A stretch of 29,110 nucleotides of DNA, taken from CADCTM01 sp049671305 (lineage in GTDB: Bacteria; Cyanobacteriota; Cyanobacteriia; Cyanobacteriales; Coleofasciculaceae). Shown in pieces: positions 1-7,224 of this stretch. Each line of letters opens with the position of its first letter. Positions within the stretch are counted from its first letter, which is position 1. The stretch spans positions 1 to 29,110 of the forward strand of contig JBATUR010000082.1 of assembly GCA_049671305.1 (NCBI GenBank), written 5' to 3'. The position numbers were made by a program, and so were the translations under genes. The notes under the pieces were generated by a model that was not told the DNA's origin, did not search any database, and saw only the letters and a list, made by a program, of their open reading frames with translations.

Positions 1-141
1 GTTAGCAACACCAACACCATCTGAGTTAGCAACACCAACACCATCTGAGTTAGCAACACCAACACCATCTGAGTTAGCAACACCAACACCATCTGAGTTA
101 GCAACACCAACACCATCTGAGTTAGCAACACCAACACCATC
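1..141. repeat. 24-bp direct tandem repeat, 5 full copies plus a partial sixth
   Basis: Five copies of a 24-bp unit starting GTTAGCAACACC run head to tail from the window edge to position 120 with no mismatch that I can see. A sixth copy diverges after position 140. The unit is a multiple of three, and one plus-strand frame stays open through all copies, so it probably encodes the octapeptide repeat of the partial CDS at 2-157. The perfect identity points to recent expansion by slippage or unequal crossing over. The array may extend left of the window. Confidence 0.95.
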
Positions 142-157
142 ACCCTCTGCTCAATAG
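2..157 (+). CDS. C-terminal end of a protein with a Pro/Thr-rich octapeptide repeat tail (5' truncated)
   Basis: The second plus-strand frame is open from the window edge to a TAG at 155-157. It reads the octapeptide LATPTPSE five times, then LATPTPSPSAQ and stop. The other two plus frames have a stop in every repeat unit, so only this frame can code. Pro/Thr/Ser/Glu-rich tails like this are usually disordered linkers or surface-exposed ends of secreted or membrane proteins. The domain that would identify the protein lies outside the window, so I cannot name its function. One minus-strand frame is also open over the repeat, but it would encode only a hydrophobic MVLVLLTQ repeat, which I think is spurious. 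The next gene starts 78 bp downstream on the same strand. Confidence 0.6.
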   Translation, partial: LATPTPSELATPTPSELATPTPSELATPTPSELATPTPSELATPTPSPSAQ

Positions 158-234
158 CCGACTTTCACCAACAATTACAAAGGAATGTCATCATAATACT
201 TATTTACATTTATTAATTCCTAGCTCCTAAACCA

Positions 235-909
235 ATGCAACAAACTGCTTTAAACCTCGTTGCCATTGGCATCTTTGCCTTAACGCTTTCTGCGCTACTT
301 GGACCGATGCTCAATATCTCCCCCACCATCCCCGCATTGACCACTCTAGGCGTCTTGAGCCTGTTGACCTTTGATACGTTCCGCTTTCAAGGTAAAGGCG
401 GTACAATCCTCTTAGATTGGCTGTCTGGTGCTGCTCATCGCGATCGCATTATCCATCATGAAGCTGGTCATTTCTTGGTCGCTTACTTCCTGGGTATTCC
501 CATTACAGGTTACACTTTGACCGCTTGGGAAGCATTCAAGCAAGGACAACCTGGTTTGGGAGGTGTGGAAGTTGATGCTAAAACTATCTCCCAAGACTTG
601 CCTGTGGGCGAAATGCGCCTCAATTTAGAGCGATGCTGTACTGTTTGGATGGCGGGTATTGCTGCTGAAACAATTGTCTATGGTAGTGCCAATGGTGGCT
701 TAGAAGACCGTCAAAAGGTCAGAGAGGCGGTAGTATCTTTGGGGCGTCCTCAAAGTGAATTTGAGCTAAAAGAGCGCTCTTGTACGCGGCAGGCGCAAAC
801 TATGATTAAGGAACATTGGGAGTCTTATCAAGCGCTAGTTGCGGCAATGGAGAAACGGGCAACGGTGGATGAATGTTGCCTGGTTATTCAGCAACATTGT
901 CAGAGTTAG
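235..909 (+). CDS. membrane-anchored M41-like zinc metalloprotease lacking the AAA ATPase domain
   Basis: This 224-residue protein begins with a hydrophobic stretch at about residues 5-27 and a second at about 33-47, consistent with one or two membrane segments. A HEAGH zinc motif follows (H75, E76, H79), set in IIHHEAGHFLVAYFLG, which matches the FtsH/M41 protease helix. The segment GIAAETIVYGSANGGLED (141-158) resembles the second conserved block of M41 enzymes, and D158 is a candidate third zinc ligand. There is no Walker A/B ATPase module. At 224 residues the protein corresponds to the protease half of FtsH (about 600 or more residues). Cyanobacterial genomes often carry such stand-alone versions, usually labelled ATP-dependent Zn protease although they lack the ATPase. 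Partners are unknown. It could be pseudo-proteolytic, but the zinc motif looks intact. Confidence 0.75.
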   Translation: MQQTALNLVAIGIFALTLSALLGPMLNISPTIPALTTLGVLSLLTFDTFRFQGKGGTILLDWLSGAAHRDRIIHHEAGHFLVAYFLGIPITGYTLTAWEAFKQGQPGLGGVEVDAKTISQDLPVGEMRLNLERCCTVWMAGIAAETIVYGSANGGLEDRQKVREAVVSLGRPQSEFELKERSCTRQAQTMIKEHWESYQALVAAMEKRATVDECCLVIQQHCQS

Positions 910-939
910 CTCATAGATTTCAGCAAAATTGATCAAATC

Positions 940-968
940 TTGACGACTGTAACTTGTAAGGTTACAAT
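940..968 (+). promoter_or_regulatory. sigma70-type promoter with overlapping palindromic operator, upstream of higBA
   Basis: A -35 box TTGACG (940-945) and a -10 box TACAAT (963-968) are separated by exactly 17 bp. The spacer and the start of the -10 box hold the inverted repeat TGTAAC-N7-GTTACA (948-966), so a protein bound there would block RNA polymerase. HigA-type antitoxins are known to repress their own operons at palindromes like this, so I infer autoregulation by the HigA encoded at 1460. The predicted transcript start is near 975, leaving a leader of roughly 100 nt before higB. Confidence 0.6.
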
Positions 969-1073
969 ATGGTTATTAACGTTTATTTTTATAGGAGATA
1001 AAACCGTTTATTGGCTTAGAGTGCTTTAAGAATTTAGGTTCTGAATATAATTATCACTTCACAGGTAGATGGA

Positions 1074-1352
1074 ATGATCCAAACCTTCAAGAACAAAGCA
1101 CTAAAAAAGTTATTCAAAGAAAATATAAGTAGAGGCATTCCTAAAGAATTAGAAAAGAAAATTAGAATAAGACTTGAAGTTATAGATACAGCATTATTAA
1201 TAGATGATATTAGATTACCAGGATACGATTTACATGAATTGATGGGAGATAGAACGGAAACTTGGTCGATAAAAGTATCAGCAAATTGGCGTATTACTTT
1301 TAGATTTGAAAATGGAGAAGCATATGATCTGGATTTTGAAGATTACCACTAA
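1074..1352 (+). CDS. higB: HigB-family (RelE/ParE superfamily) toxin, putative mRNA endonuclease
   Basis: The 92-residue product fits the HigB family (plasmid maintenance system killer protein). The diagnostic C-terminal half is present: LPGYDLHELMGDR (about 49-61), then WSIKVSANWRITFRFENGEAY and the terminal LDFEDYH. Family members are RelE-fold, ribosome-dependent mRNA interferases. HigB precedes its antitoxin, the reverse of the common antitoxin-first order, which is the typical hig arrangement. The gene is AT- and AAA-codon-rich compared with its neighbours, as mobile toxin-antitoxin loci often are. The ribosome binding site is weak (AGGTAGATGGA before ATG). Transcription probably starts from the promoter at 940-968. 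The full-length protein and intact partner suggest a functional pair. Confidence 0.85.
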   Translation: MIQTFKNKALKKLFKENISRGIPKELEKKIRIRLEVIDTALLIDDIRLPGYDLHELMGDRTETWSIKVSANWRITFRFENGEAYDLDFEDYH

Positions 1353-1386
1353 GAAACATAAGTTAAAGCCCAAGAATTAGGATTTA

Positions 1387-1411
1387 GGGGGCGTTGCATG
1401 GCGATGCCCCC
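1387..1411. other. GC-rich hairpin between higB and higA
   Basis: GGGGGCGT and ATGCCCCC can form an 8-bp stem with one G-U pair around a 9-nt loop in the 107-bp gap between toxin and antitoxin genes. No T-tract follows, so it does not look like an intrinsic terminator. It could stabilise mRNA ends or modulate the higA to higB expression ratio. It may also be a dispersed palindromic repeat fragment. Confidence 0.5.
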
Positions 1412-1459
1412 AACCTCAAGATTGAAAATTACAAGGTAGAATAATAAAAAGTTTTTGTT

Positions 1460-1771
1460 ATGACAAATTTACAAGATATTACACAAGACAGGCAAGTAAG
1501 ACCAATACATCCTGGCGAGGTTATCTCAGATATTCTTGAAGATTTAGAAATGACTCAGACAAGATTTGCCGAAGTTTTAGGAGTATCTCGTCGAACTGTT
1601 AATGAAATTGTACAAGGTCGAAGACCCATCACGGTTGATATGGCAATACGCATTGGTAAAGCTTTGGGAAATGGACCTCAGCTTTGGCTAAATCTGCAAC
1701 GGAAGGTAGATGTTTGGGATGCATTACAAATGCATAAAGAAGAGTACGAAAAAGTGCAATCTGTTGTGTAA
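1460..1771 (+). CDS. higA: HigA-family antitoxin, XRE-type HTH DNA-binding protein
   Basis: The product is a 103-residue protein of the HigA/VapI (XRE) family. The N-terminal segment RPIHPGEVISDILED (14-28) is the family signature. A helix-turn-helix follows at about 31-70: MTQTRFAEVLGVSRRTVNEI, then VQGRRPITVDMAIRIGKAL. The ending GNGPQLWLNLQRKVDVWDA is also typical of the family. It should neutralise HigB by direct binding and repress the operon at a palindrome, most likely the one at 948-966. The gap to higB (107 bp) is longer than the usual few bases and holds a GC-rich hairpin, so a separate higA promoter is possible. It ends 15 bp from the convergent GGDEF gene. Confidence 0.88.
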   Translation: MTNLQDITQDRQVRPIHPGEVISDILEDLEMTQTRFAEVLGVSRRTVNEIVQGRRPITVDMAIRIGKALGNGPQLWLNLQRKVDVWDALQMHKEEYEKVQSVV

Positions 1772-1786
1772 CAAAACGACTAATAA

Positions 1787-2755
1787 CTAACACTCTTCCT
1801 CACCAAAAACCCGATTGCGACCGCTAGATTTGGCTTTTAATAGGTTATCATCGGCACGTCGCAGCAATTGTTCACCTTTGGGGTCATCTTCAGCCTTAAG
1901 AACAGCAATTCCTAAACTAATGGTAACTTGTAACGCCATTCCATTAATATTAAAGGGTTGGTCGCTGATTAGGCTTCTGAGGCGAGTAGCAACAATTCCG
2001 GCTTCTTTGAGGTTTGTCTGACTCAAAACAATCACGAATTCTTCGCCACCATAACGAAAAATTGTGTCTTGAAGTCGTAAATTATGTTGCAGACGTGCCG
2101 CTAAAAGTTGTAAAACGCGATCGCCTACTTGATGCCCATAGGTATCATTAACCGATTTAAAATAGTCTACATCCAAAATAATCAAACTCAGCGCCGTTGT
2201 GTAAAGTAGAGCATTTTGAATTTGTCTGGGTAACTCCCATTCCATTGCCCTACGATTACTCAGTTCTGTCAAGGGGTCAGCTAATGCCATTGTGGAAAGG
2301 ACATCGTTAGTTTGCAATAGTTCTCGATAAAACTTCACTCCTCTCAAACCCGCTTGAATTTGCGCCCTCAAAAGTTGTTTTTCTTGATTTGTCGTAGTAG
2401 CAGACATCGATAAATAAGCATCTGCACCACATTCCAACGCTTCTGCTTGATTGATTAATTCTAATTCCCTTTGAGCAACTGAACCCATAATCATTATCTC
2501 AGACTGCTCATGGATTAAAAGGCAGTAAGTCCATCCGACTAGTTGAGACTGCTGTTTGATTTGATGACATAGTTCTAGACTACCAACATGGGTTGCCTGT
2601 AAAATTAGCACAGCAGGTTGTTTTGTCTGAATCAGTGATAAGACCTCATCCAAATCAGAGGACGCCTCGACTGTGCCAGACATGATCTTGCGAATTTGGT
2701 TAACATACATGGCAAGAAACTGTGTATTTCCCGCCACTAATACAGCAGCGTCCAT
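1787..2755 (-). CDS. diguanylate cyclase: degenerate receiver-like domain plus GGDEF
   Basis: The C-terminal half is a GGDEF domain that should make c-di-GMP from two GTP. It shows DPLTELSNRRAM, the metal-binding LDVDYFKSVND, the active-site variant GGEEF (residues 236-240 from the chosen start) and an RLQD inhibitory site five residues before it. The first ~140 residues resemble a response-regulator receiver fold (AAVLVAGNTQ, then PAVLILQATHVG, then ECGADAYL). The usual phospho-acceptor Asp in the third strand appears replaced by Gln/Ala, so phosphorylation control is doubtful. I start it at the ATG at 2755, with GGAAG 12 nt upstream, giving 322 residues. The frame extends to a TTG at 2824 (345 residues), but that start has no visible ribosome binding site. 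A possible minus-strand promoter (TTGACA at 2926-2931, TAATGT at 2905-2910, 15-bp spacer) lies upstream. Confidence 0.85.
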   Translation of the reverse strand: MDAAVLVAGNTQFLAMYVNQIRKIMSGTVEASSDLDEVLSLIQTKQPAVLILQATHVGSLELCHQIKQQSQLVGWTYCLLIHEQSEIMIMGSVAQRELELINQAEALECGADAYLSMSATTTNQEKQLLRAQIQAGLRGVKFYRELLQTNDVLSTMALADPLTELSNRRAMEWELPRQIQNALLYTTALSLIILDVDYFKSVNDTYGHQVGDRVLQLLAARLQHNLRLQDTIFRYGGEEFVIVLSQTNLKEAGIVATRLRSLISDQPFNINGMALQVTISLGIAVLKAEDDPKGEQLLRRADDNLLKAKSSGRNRVFGEEEC

Positions 2756-3211
2756 TGTTGTATGTAACTTCCAAGAGCTAAGACGTTGACCCTGATTAAG
2801 CAATGTGATTTCCACTTTCAGCAAGATGTAGTTGTTGAGCTTTAATCAATGATTGCTTCTATTTTTATCCTCTCTAATCTCTAAAGGTAATAACAATAAC
2901 AATTACATTATTTTTGGCATAAATTTGTCAAGTTTTTATTAACTATCGTCATAAAGATTATTTGTTAAAACTTTACACAGAGCATTTTCTGCTACTTTAT
3001 GAAATTAAAAAAGTGTTAAATAAACATATTTTTATAATCGGGTGCTGGGTATTAGATAAGTAAAGCCAACAGAGATTAGCATCAGCTCAAATCATCTTAA
3101 ATTATTTAGTGGCTTTAAAGCTCCTCAGCAGGAGGAGCAATTCTCAGATGTGAAGTATATTCAATTCCTAGCACGAATTACTTCAGCAAATTGAGAATTG
3201 CCATATCATAT
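2756..3211. other. AT-rich intergenic region between the GGDEF and HMA genes
   Basis: This gap of about 450 bp holds no convincing gene. It contains the possible minus-strand promoter of the GGDEF gene (2905-2931) and the hairpin at 3120-3138 that probably ends the metal-binding protein transcript. I see nothing else that I can support. Confidence 0.5.
3120..3138 (-). terminator. hairpin downstream of the HMA protein gene, weak intrinsic terminator
   Basis: GCTCCTC and GAGGAGC form a perfect 7-bp GC-rich stem around a 5-nt loop. On the minus strand it lies about 75 nt past the stop of the HMA gene and is followed by only TTTAAAG. The U-tract is therefore short, and termination is plausible but not certain. 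Confidence 0.4.
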
Positions 3212-3409
3212 TTATGCCACTGTATGACCGACTGCAACGATCATCTGTTTAATTGATTCCTCGGATGCTTCAGTATCAACGCTAACTGTTTTTTGTTTGA
3301 CATCAACATCGACTTTTGCACCTGATTCATGTACCAGAATTTCATCAGTGATAGTCTTAGCACAGCCATCACAAGTAATACTAGGAACTGAAAATTTCAT
3401 AACTGTCAT
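3212..3409 (-). CDS. small heavy-metal-associated (HMA) domain protein, CopZ-like metallochaperone
   Basis: The 65-residue product is a single HMA domain. The metal-binding loop ITCDGCAKTI (11-20) carries the paired cysteines C13 and C16, and the beta-alpha-beta pattern ends with AVGHTVA. Proteins of this size and fold are cytosolic copper (or related soft metal) chaperones that pass Cu(I) to P-type ATPases. No ATPase or metal regulator lies nearby, so the partner must be elsewhere in the genome and the metal cannot be assigned. Translation could start at the first ATG or at the fourth codon (also ATG). The gene stands alone, flanked by hairpins at 3120-3138 and 3537-3574. Confidence 0.85.
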   Translation of the reverse strand: MTVMKFSVPSITCDGCAKTITDEILVHESGAKVDVDVKQKTVSVDTEASEESIKQMIVAVGHTVA

Positions 3410-3536
3410 AAGTTCAAACCTAAATTCAAATAGTGAAGTTTCAGCCCTTATTGTAAACTGCTATTTACGGTCTTAACTCTAACCAAAGAAAGTTATAGAG
3501 AGTGAAAATTAACTTAGTCTAATTTTTACCCCAAAA

Positions 3537-3574
3537 CTTAATGAGTCTAACCACGGTGGCTAGACTCATTTAAG
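3537..3574. terminator. long inverted repeat, probable bidirectional terminator
   Basis: ATGAGTCTA and TAGACTCAT pair perfectly. The stem extends outward through CTTA/TAAG with one bulged A and inward through CCAC/GTGG. On the minus strand the stem is followed by TTAAGTTTTGGGG. It lies between the HMA gene start and the small ORF at 3600, and could end a minus-strand transcript coming from 3600-3880. Confidence 0.45.
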
Positions 3575-3599
3575 TACAAAAGCTTGAGTTTTCAATGAA

Positions 3600-3791
3600 T
3601 TAATTTCTGACTATTTCTAGGGTAATTACTAGAGGTTTACATTTACACAGCTCAACAGTGATTTCAACATAGTGGCGTCTTTCCAGACTAGGTTTGGCTT
3701 CCTCCTTTTTTTCTATTGGTGGTTTGCCACTTAATAAATCTATGAAGAGAGAAGTTTTTGCTGTGCTGGGCATAGATTGGAGACATCGCAT
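3600..3791 (-). CDS. doubtful small hypothetical ORF
   Basis: This open frame of up to 63 codons encodes a charged middle (PPIEKKEEAKPSLERR) and an end with two cysteines (ELCKCKPLVITLEIV). I recognise no family. Neither the first ATG nor the one at 3773 has a clear ribosome binding site. A second minus-strand frame (3688-3879, TTG start) overlaps it. The two could be joined by a one-base shift at the A5/T5 run near 3760, so this may be a decayed or frameshifted small gene. The inverted repeat at 3537-3574 lies just past its stop, where a terminator would be expected. It may equally be non-coding. Confidence 0.25.
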   Translation of the reverse strand: MRCLQSMPSTAKTSLFIDLLSGKPPIEKKEEAKPSLERRHYVEITVELCKCKPLVITLEIVRN

Positions 3792-4097
3792 CTATAATGC
3801 CCATCGCTTGGTTGTTTTCCAGTTTCCTGTGCTGGTTGATGTCTATTAATAAATTAGCATGGTCTTCTTGGGAGTTCAAGCCTATTTACCAAAGTTGATG
3901 AGTTGTTACCTACTGCAAATATTTTGTGAAAAAATGTAAATTAACCGCGACTTCGGCAACCACGACAACTTAATCACGGCAACACCGCTTAAACAAATGT
4001 AAAAATAGACAATAAGTTAACTGAAAATTACTCCTCTTGCCAGAAAGCAAAAGGTTAAGACGTTTACTTATCACTCCTTCTATCTCATTCAACGATC

Positions 4098-6734
4098 ATG
4101 GCTGAACCCCAGTTTTTAAGCGGTAGCGAAATTCGGCAAACATTCCTCGACTTCTACACGCTTCGGGAACACAAAATGTTGCCAAGTGCCTCATTGGTGC
4201 CAGAAGATCCAACAGTGCTGCTAACAATTGCGGGAATGTTGCCTTTTAAACCAATATTTTTAGGTCAACGTCAGTCAGAATATAATCGTGCCACAACTTC
4301 GCAAAAATGTATCCGCACCAACGATATTGAAAATGTGGGACGTACTGCACGGCATCATACCTTTTTTGAGATGCTGGGTAATTTTAGCTTTGGTGATTAT
4401 TTTAAAGAACAAGCGATCGCTTGGGCATGGGAAATTTGTACTAAAGTCTTCGCTTTACCTCCACAACGCCTTGTAGTTAGCGTCTTCCAAGAAGATGATG
4501 ACGCTTTTGCTATCTGGCGCGACAAAATCGGCATTCCCGCAAATCGTATCCAACGTATGGGCGAAGATGATAACTTTTGGGTATCGGGTCCAACTGGTCC
4601 TTGTGGTCCTTGTTCAGAAATTTACTATGATTTTCATCCCGAACAAGGTGATGATATTAACTTAGAAGATGATACCAGATTCATTGAGCTTTATAACCTG
4701 GTATTTATGCAATATAACCGGGATATTGAGGGTAATTTAACACCTCTCAAAAACCAAAATATTGATACCGGCATGGGGCTAGAAAGAATGGCGCAAGTTT
4801 TGCAGCAAGTCCCGAATAATTATGAAACAGATTTGATTTTTCCAATTGTTAAAACTGCAGCGGAAATTGCCAATATTGATTATGCCGAAAGTGATGAGAA
4901 AACCAAAGTTTCACTTAAAGTAATAGGTGATCATGTGCGGGCAGTTGTGCACATGATTGCTGATGGAATTACGGCATCAAATACAGGTAGAGGTTATATA
5001 TTAAGGCGCTTGCTGCGTCGGGTGGTGCGGCATGGGCGCTTAATTGGAATTGAGGGAGAATTTACATCACTAGTTGCTGAAACTGCGATCGCACTTTCCC
5101 AATCAGTTTATCCTAATGTTCGCCAAAGAGAAGCAGCAATTAAAGCTGAATTGCAACGGGAAGAATCAAGCTTTCTCAAAACCCTGGAACGTGGCGAGAA
5201 ACTACTAGATAAAATTATTGAACAGGTAAAACAATCAAGCAAAAATCAAATCGATGGTAGAGATGCCTTTAAACTTTATGATACCTACGGTTTCCCTTTA
5301 GAACTAACTCAAGAAATTGCCGAAGAACAAAACCTAACTATTGATTTAGAAGGCTTTGAAGCGGCAATGCAAAAACAAGTTGACGACTCCCAAGGTGCAC
5401 ATCAAACTATTGACATGATGGCGCAAGGTTCCCTAAGTGAAATGGCGTCAGGTGTGGCAGCAACTGAGTTTTTGGGTTACACTTTGCCAGCATCTCAAGC
5501 GATGGTGATGGCATTAATTGTTGATGGTAATCCGGTTGAGTCGGCAACAGCGGGGAATTCAGTACAAGTAGTTCTGGATCAAACGCCATTTTATGCTGAA
5601 TCTGGGGGACAAATAGGCGATCGCGGTTACTTAACAGGAGAAGCTGTTTTAGTCCGCATTGAAGATGTTAAAAAAGAAGGTAATTTGTTCATCCATATCG
5701 GGCGGGTAGAACGCGGTACATTAGGCTTAGGAATGCCTGTAACAGCGCAAATTGACCGTGCCTGCCGTCGTCGTGCCCAAGCAAATCATACGGCAACACA
5801 CCTCTTACAAGCCGCACTCAAACAAATTGTTGATCCTTCTATTTCTCAAGCTGGATCTTTGGTAGACTTTGACCGTTTACGCTTTGATTTTCATTGTCCT
5901 CGCCCTGTTACACCGCAAGAGTTGCAACAAATTGAGGCACAGGTTAATAGTTGGATTAGTGAAGCATATAATGCAGAAATTGAAGTAATGCCAATAGCTG
6001 AGGCAAAGGCAAAAGGTGCCGTGGCAATGTTTGGCGAGAAATATGGCGACGAAGTGCGGGTGATTGATTTTCCTGGTGTTTCAATGGAATTGTGTGGCGG
6101 CACTCATGTCAACAACACGGCGGAAATTGGTGTGTTTAAGATTGTTTCAGAAGGCGGTGTGGCGTCAGGAATACGTCGCATTGAAGCTGTTGCCGGACAA
6201 GCATTACTTGATTATTTGAATGTACGCGATAAAGTAGTGCGAGAATTGAGCGATCGCTTTAAAGTTAAACCAGAAGAAATAAGCGATCGCATTAGCAATC
6301 TGCAAAACGAACTCAAAGCCTCAAATAAACAACTAGAAACACTCAAACAAGAACTTGCACTCTTGAAATCTGACCAACTATTAGCACAAGCTGAGTCAGT
6401 TGGTGAATTTAAAATACTAGTTGCCAACATGGGAGAAGTTGATCCAGAATCATTAAAAACTGCCGCCGAACGTTTGCTGCAAAAACTCGGTGAAGGTGCT
6501 GTAGTATTGGCTTCAATTCCCGAACCTGATAAAGTAAGTTTAGTTGCAGCATTTAGCAAAAATGTCAATACCAAAGGACTACAAGCAGGTAAATTTATCG
6601 GCGGCATTGCCAAAATTTGTGGTGGTGGCGGTGGTGGACGCCCCAACCTTGCCCAAGCTGGCGGACGTGATCCTAGTAAACTAGTAGAAGCCCTTGATAG
6701 TGCCAAAACACAGCTACATTCTGCCCTGAGTTAG
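4098..6734 (+). CDS. alaS: alanyl-tRNA synthetase
   Basis: This 878-residue protein has the full bacterial AlaRS architecture. The class II catalytic domain (about 1-250) contains LPSASLVPEDPTVLLTIAGM, TTSQKCIRTNDIENVGRTARH, FFEMLGNFSFGDYFK and the GMGLERM motif. A tRNA-recognition region follows. The editing domain carries zinc ligands H564 and H568 (HTATH) with C666 and H670 (CGGTH), the same numbers as in E. coli AlaRS. After a coiled-coil linker (about 730-770) comes the C-Ala domain with the glycine run in CGGGGGGRPNLAQAGG. It charges tRNA-Ala and clears mischarged Ser/Gly-tRNA-Ala. The length and all motifs are intact. The gene appears monocistronic, with about 220 bp of gene-poor DNA upstream and the RNA candidate at 6857 downstream. 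Confidence 0.99.
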   Translation: MAEPQFLSGSEIRQTFLDFYTLREHKMLPSASLVPEDPTVLLTIAGMLPFKPIFLGQRQSEYNRATTSQKCIRTNDIENVGRTARHHTFFEMLGNFSFGDYFKEQAIAWAWEICTKVFALPPQRLVVSVFQEDDDAFAIWRDKIGIPANRIQRMGEDDNFWVSGPTGPCGPCSEIYYDFHPEQGDDINLEDDTRFIELYNLVFMQYNRDIEGNLTPLKNQNIDTGMGLERMAQVLQQVPNNYETDLIFPIVKTAAEIANIDYAESDEKTKVSLKVIGDHVRAVVHMIADGITASNTGRGYILRRLLRRVVRHGRLIGIEGEFTSLVAETAIALSQSVYPNVRQREAAIKAELQREESSFLKTLERGEKLLDKIIEQVKQSSKNQIDGRDAFKLYDTYGFPLELTQEIAEEQNLTIDLEGFEAAMQKQVDDSQGAHQTIDMMAQGSLSEMASGVAATEFLGYTLPASQAMVMALIVDGNPVESATAGNSVQVVLDQTPFYAESGGQIGDRGYLTGEAVLVRIEDVKKEGNLFIHIGRVERGTLGLGMPVTAQIDRACRRRAQANHTATHLLQAALKQIVDPSISQAGSLVDFDRLRFDFHCPRPVTPQELQQIEAQVNSWISEAYNAEIEVMPIAEAKAKGAVAMFGEKYGDEVRVIDFPGVSMELCGGTHVNNTAEIGVFKIVSEGGVASGIRRIEAVAGQALLDYLNVRDKVVRELSDRFKVKPEEISDRISNLQNELKASNKQLETLKQELALLKSDQLLAQAESVGEFKILVANMGEVDPESLKTAAERLLQKLGEGAVVLASIPEPDKVSLVAAFSKNVNTKGLQAGKFIGGIAKICGGGGGGRPNLAQAGGRDPSKLVEALDSAKTQLHSALS

Positions 6735-6841
6735 CGCCAGACCAGTCTCGCTTCCCTAAGAAATTAACCAGATCATTGACTTCACTTGCTTTGTGTCAAT
6801 CAACAAACTGTCACGTATGGTAATACAACCGAGATAGGGAA

Positions 6842-6850
6842 TGATACTAT
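6842..6850 (+). promoter_or_regulatory. extended -10 promoter for the short RNA at 6857
   Basis: TGATACTAT fits the extended -10 form TGnTAtaaT. No good -35 box lies 17 bp upstream, which is common for extended -10 promoters. It predicts a transcript start near 6857, just before AGGAGTGTGAGGAG. Confidence 0.45.
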
Positions 6851-6856
6851 TTAGGA

Positions 6857-6926
6857 GTGTGAGGAGCGGTTAATGAAGAAAAAGCGTTTGGGGTCGAAAC
6901 ACGGCAAGACTCCCAGACGCTTTTTC
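6857..6926 (+). ncRNA. candidate short RNA resembling the Yfr2/Cyano-1 family
   Basis: A predicted transcript of about 70 nt starts after the extended -10 box and ends in a long hairpin. The left arm (6878-6895) starts GAAAAAGCG and the right arm (6908-6926) ends CGCTTTTTC, with only a few G-U pairs and small mismatches. The T5 run lies inside the 3' arm, as in intrinsic terminators. The 12-nt loop reads GAAACACGGCAA. From memory, the cyanobacterial Yfr2 family (related to the Cyano-1 and Cyano-2 motifs) is defined by a short RNA with a loop containing GAAACA and a terminator stem; I could not check this against Rfam. Two alternatives exist. It may be simply the alaS terminator (about 145 nt past the stop). 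It may also encode a 23-residue basic peptide (6873-6944, MKKKRLGSKHGK...) that has a good GAGGAG ribosome binding site but overlaps the whole hairpin. Confidence 0.5.
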
Positions 6927-6944
6927 AATTGCGTATATGTATAG

Positions 6945-7224
6945 AGATTGAAGATACCTCAGCCGAAAAACCCTGAGAAGTGTTCTAAAATAAAGCTTTG
7001 AGTGTCAAGAGCGATGCATTAACTGCAAGCCGACATCTGCCCTAAGGAAGAATCTTTAACTAGACTTCATAAAAAGACTTAAAAAATATCTTGAATTTGT
7101 ATAAATTAGGATCGAGAGCTTTTGCCGTTGTAATGCTGCTGTTCAAATTAGCAGCAGTGTGAGGTTTCTGTCACTATCGGCATTTGGGACAAAGCGAGTT
7201 TTTTGGGGACACAACATCTAAATA
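6945..7224. other. upstream region of the GAF-GGDEF gene
   Basis: About 280 bp without a gene. The only structure I can support is an inverted repeat TGCTGCT-N9-AGCAGCA (7134-7156). It lies 68 bp before the start codon of the next gene and could be a leader hairpin or an operator. No clear promoter is visible. Confidence 0.4.

Noticed and set aside
1..141. CRISPR array
   Set aside because: The 24-bp units abut directly with no unique spacers, and the unit is an in-frame codon repeat.
6212..6706. 164-codon minus-strand frame inside alaS
   Set aside because: Fully antisense to the conserved C-Ala region of alaS; low-complexity Ser/Pro/Leu content and no known family.
6841..6926. Minus-strand CTCCTCACAC, resembling the core of the sRNA Yfr1 (ACUCCUCACAC)
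   Set aside because: On that strand no terminator hairpin follows the motif and the flanking stem is on the wrong side. The plus-strand RNA with promoter and terminator is a better reading.
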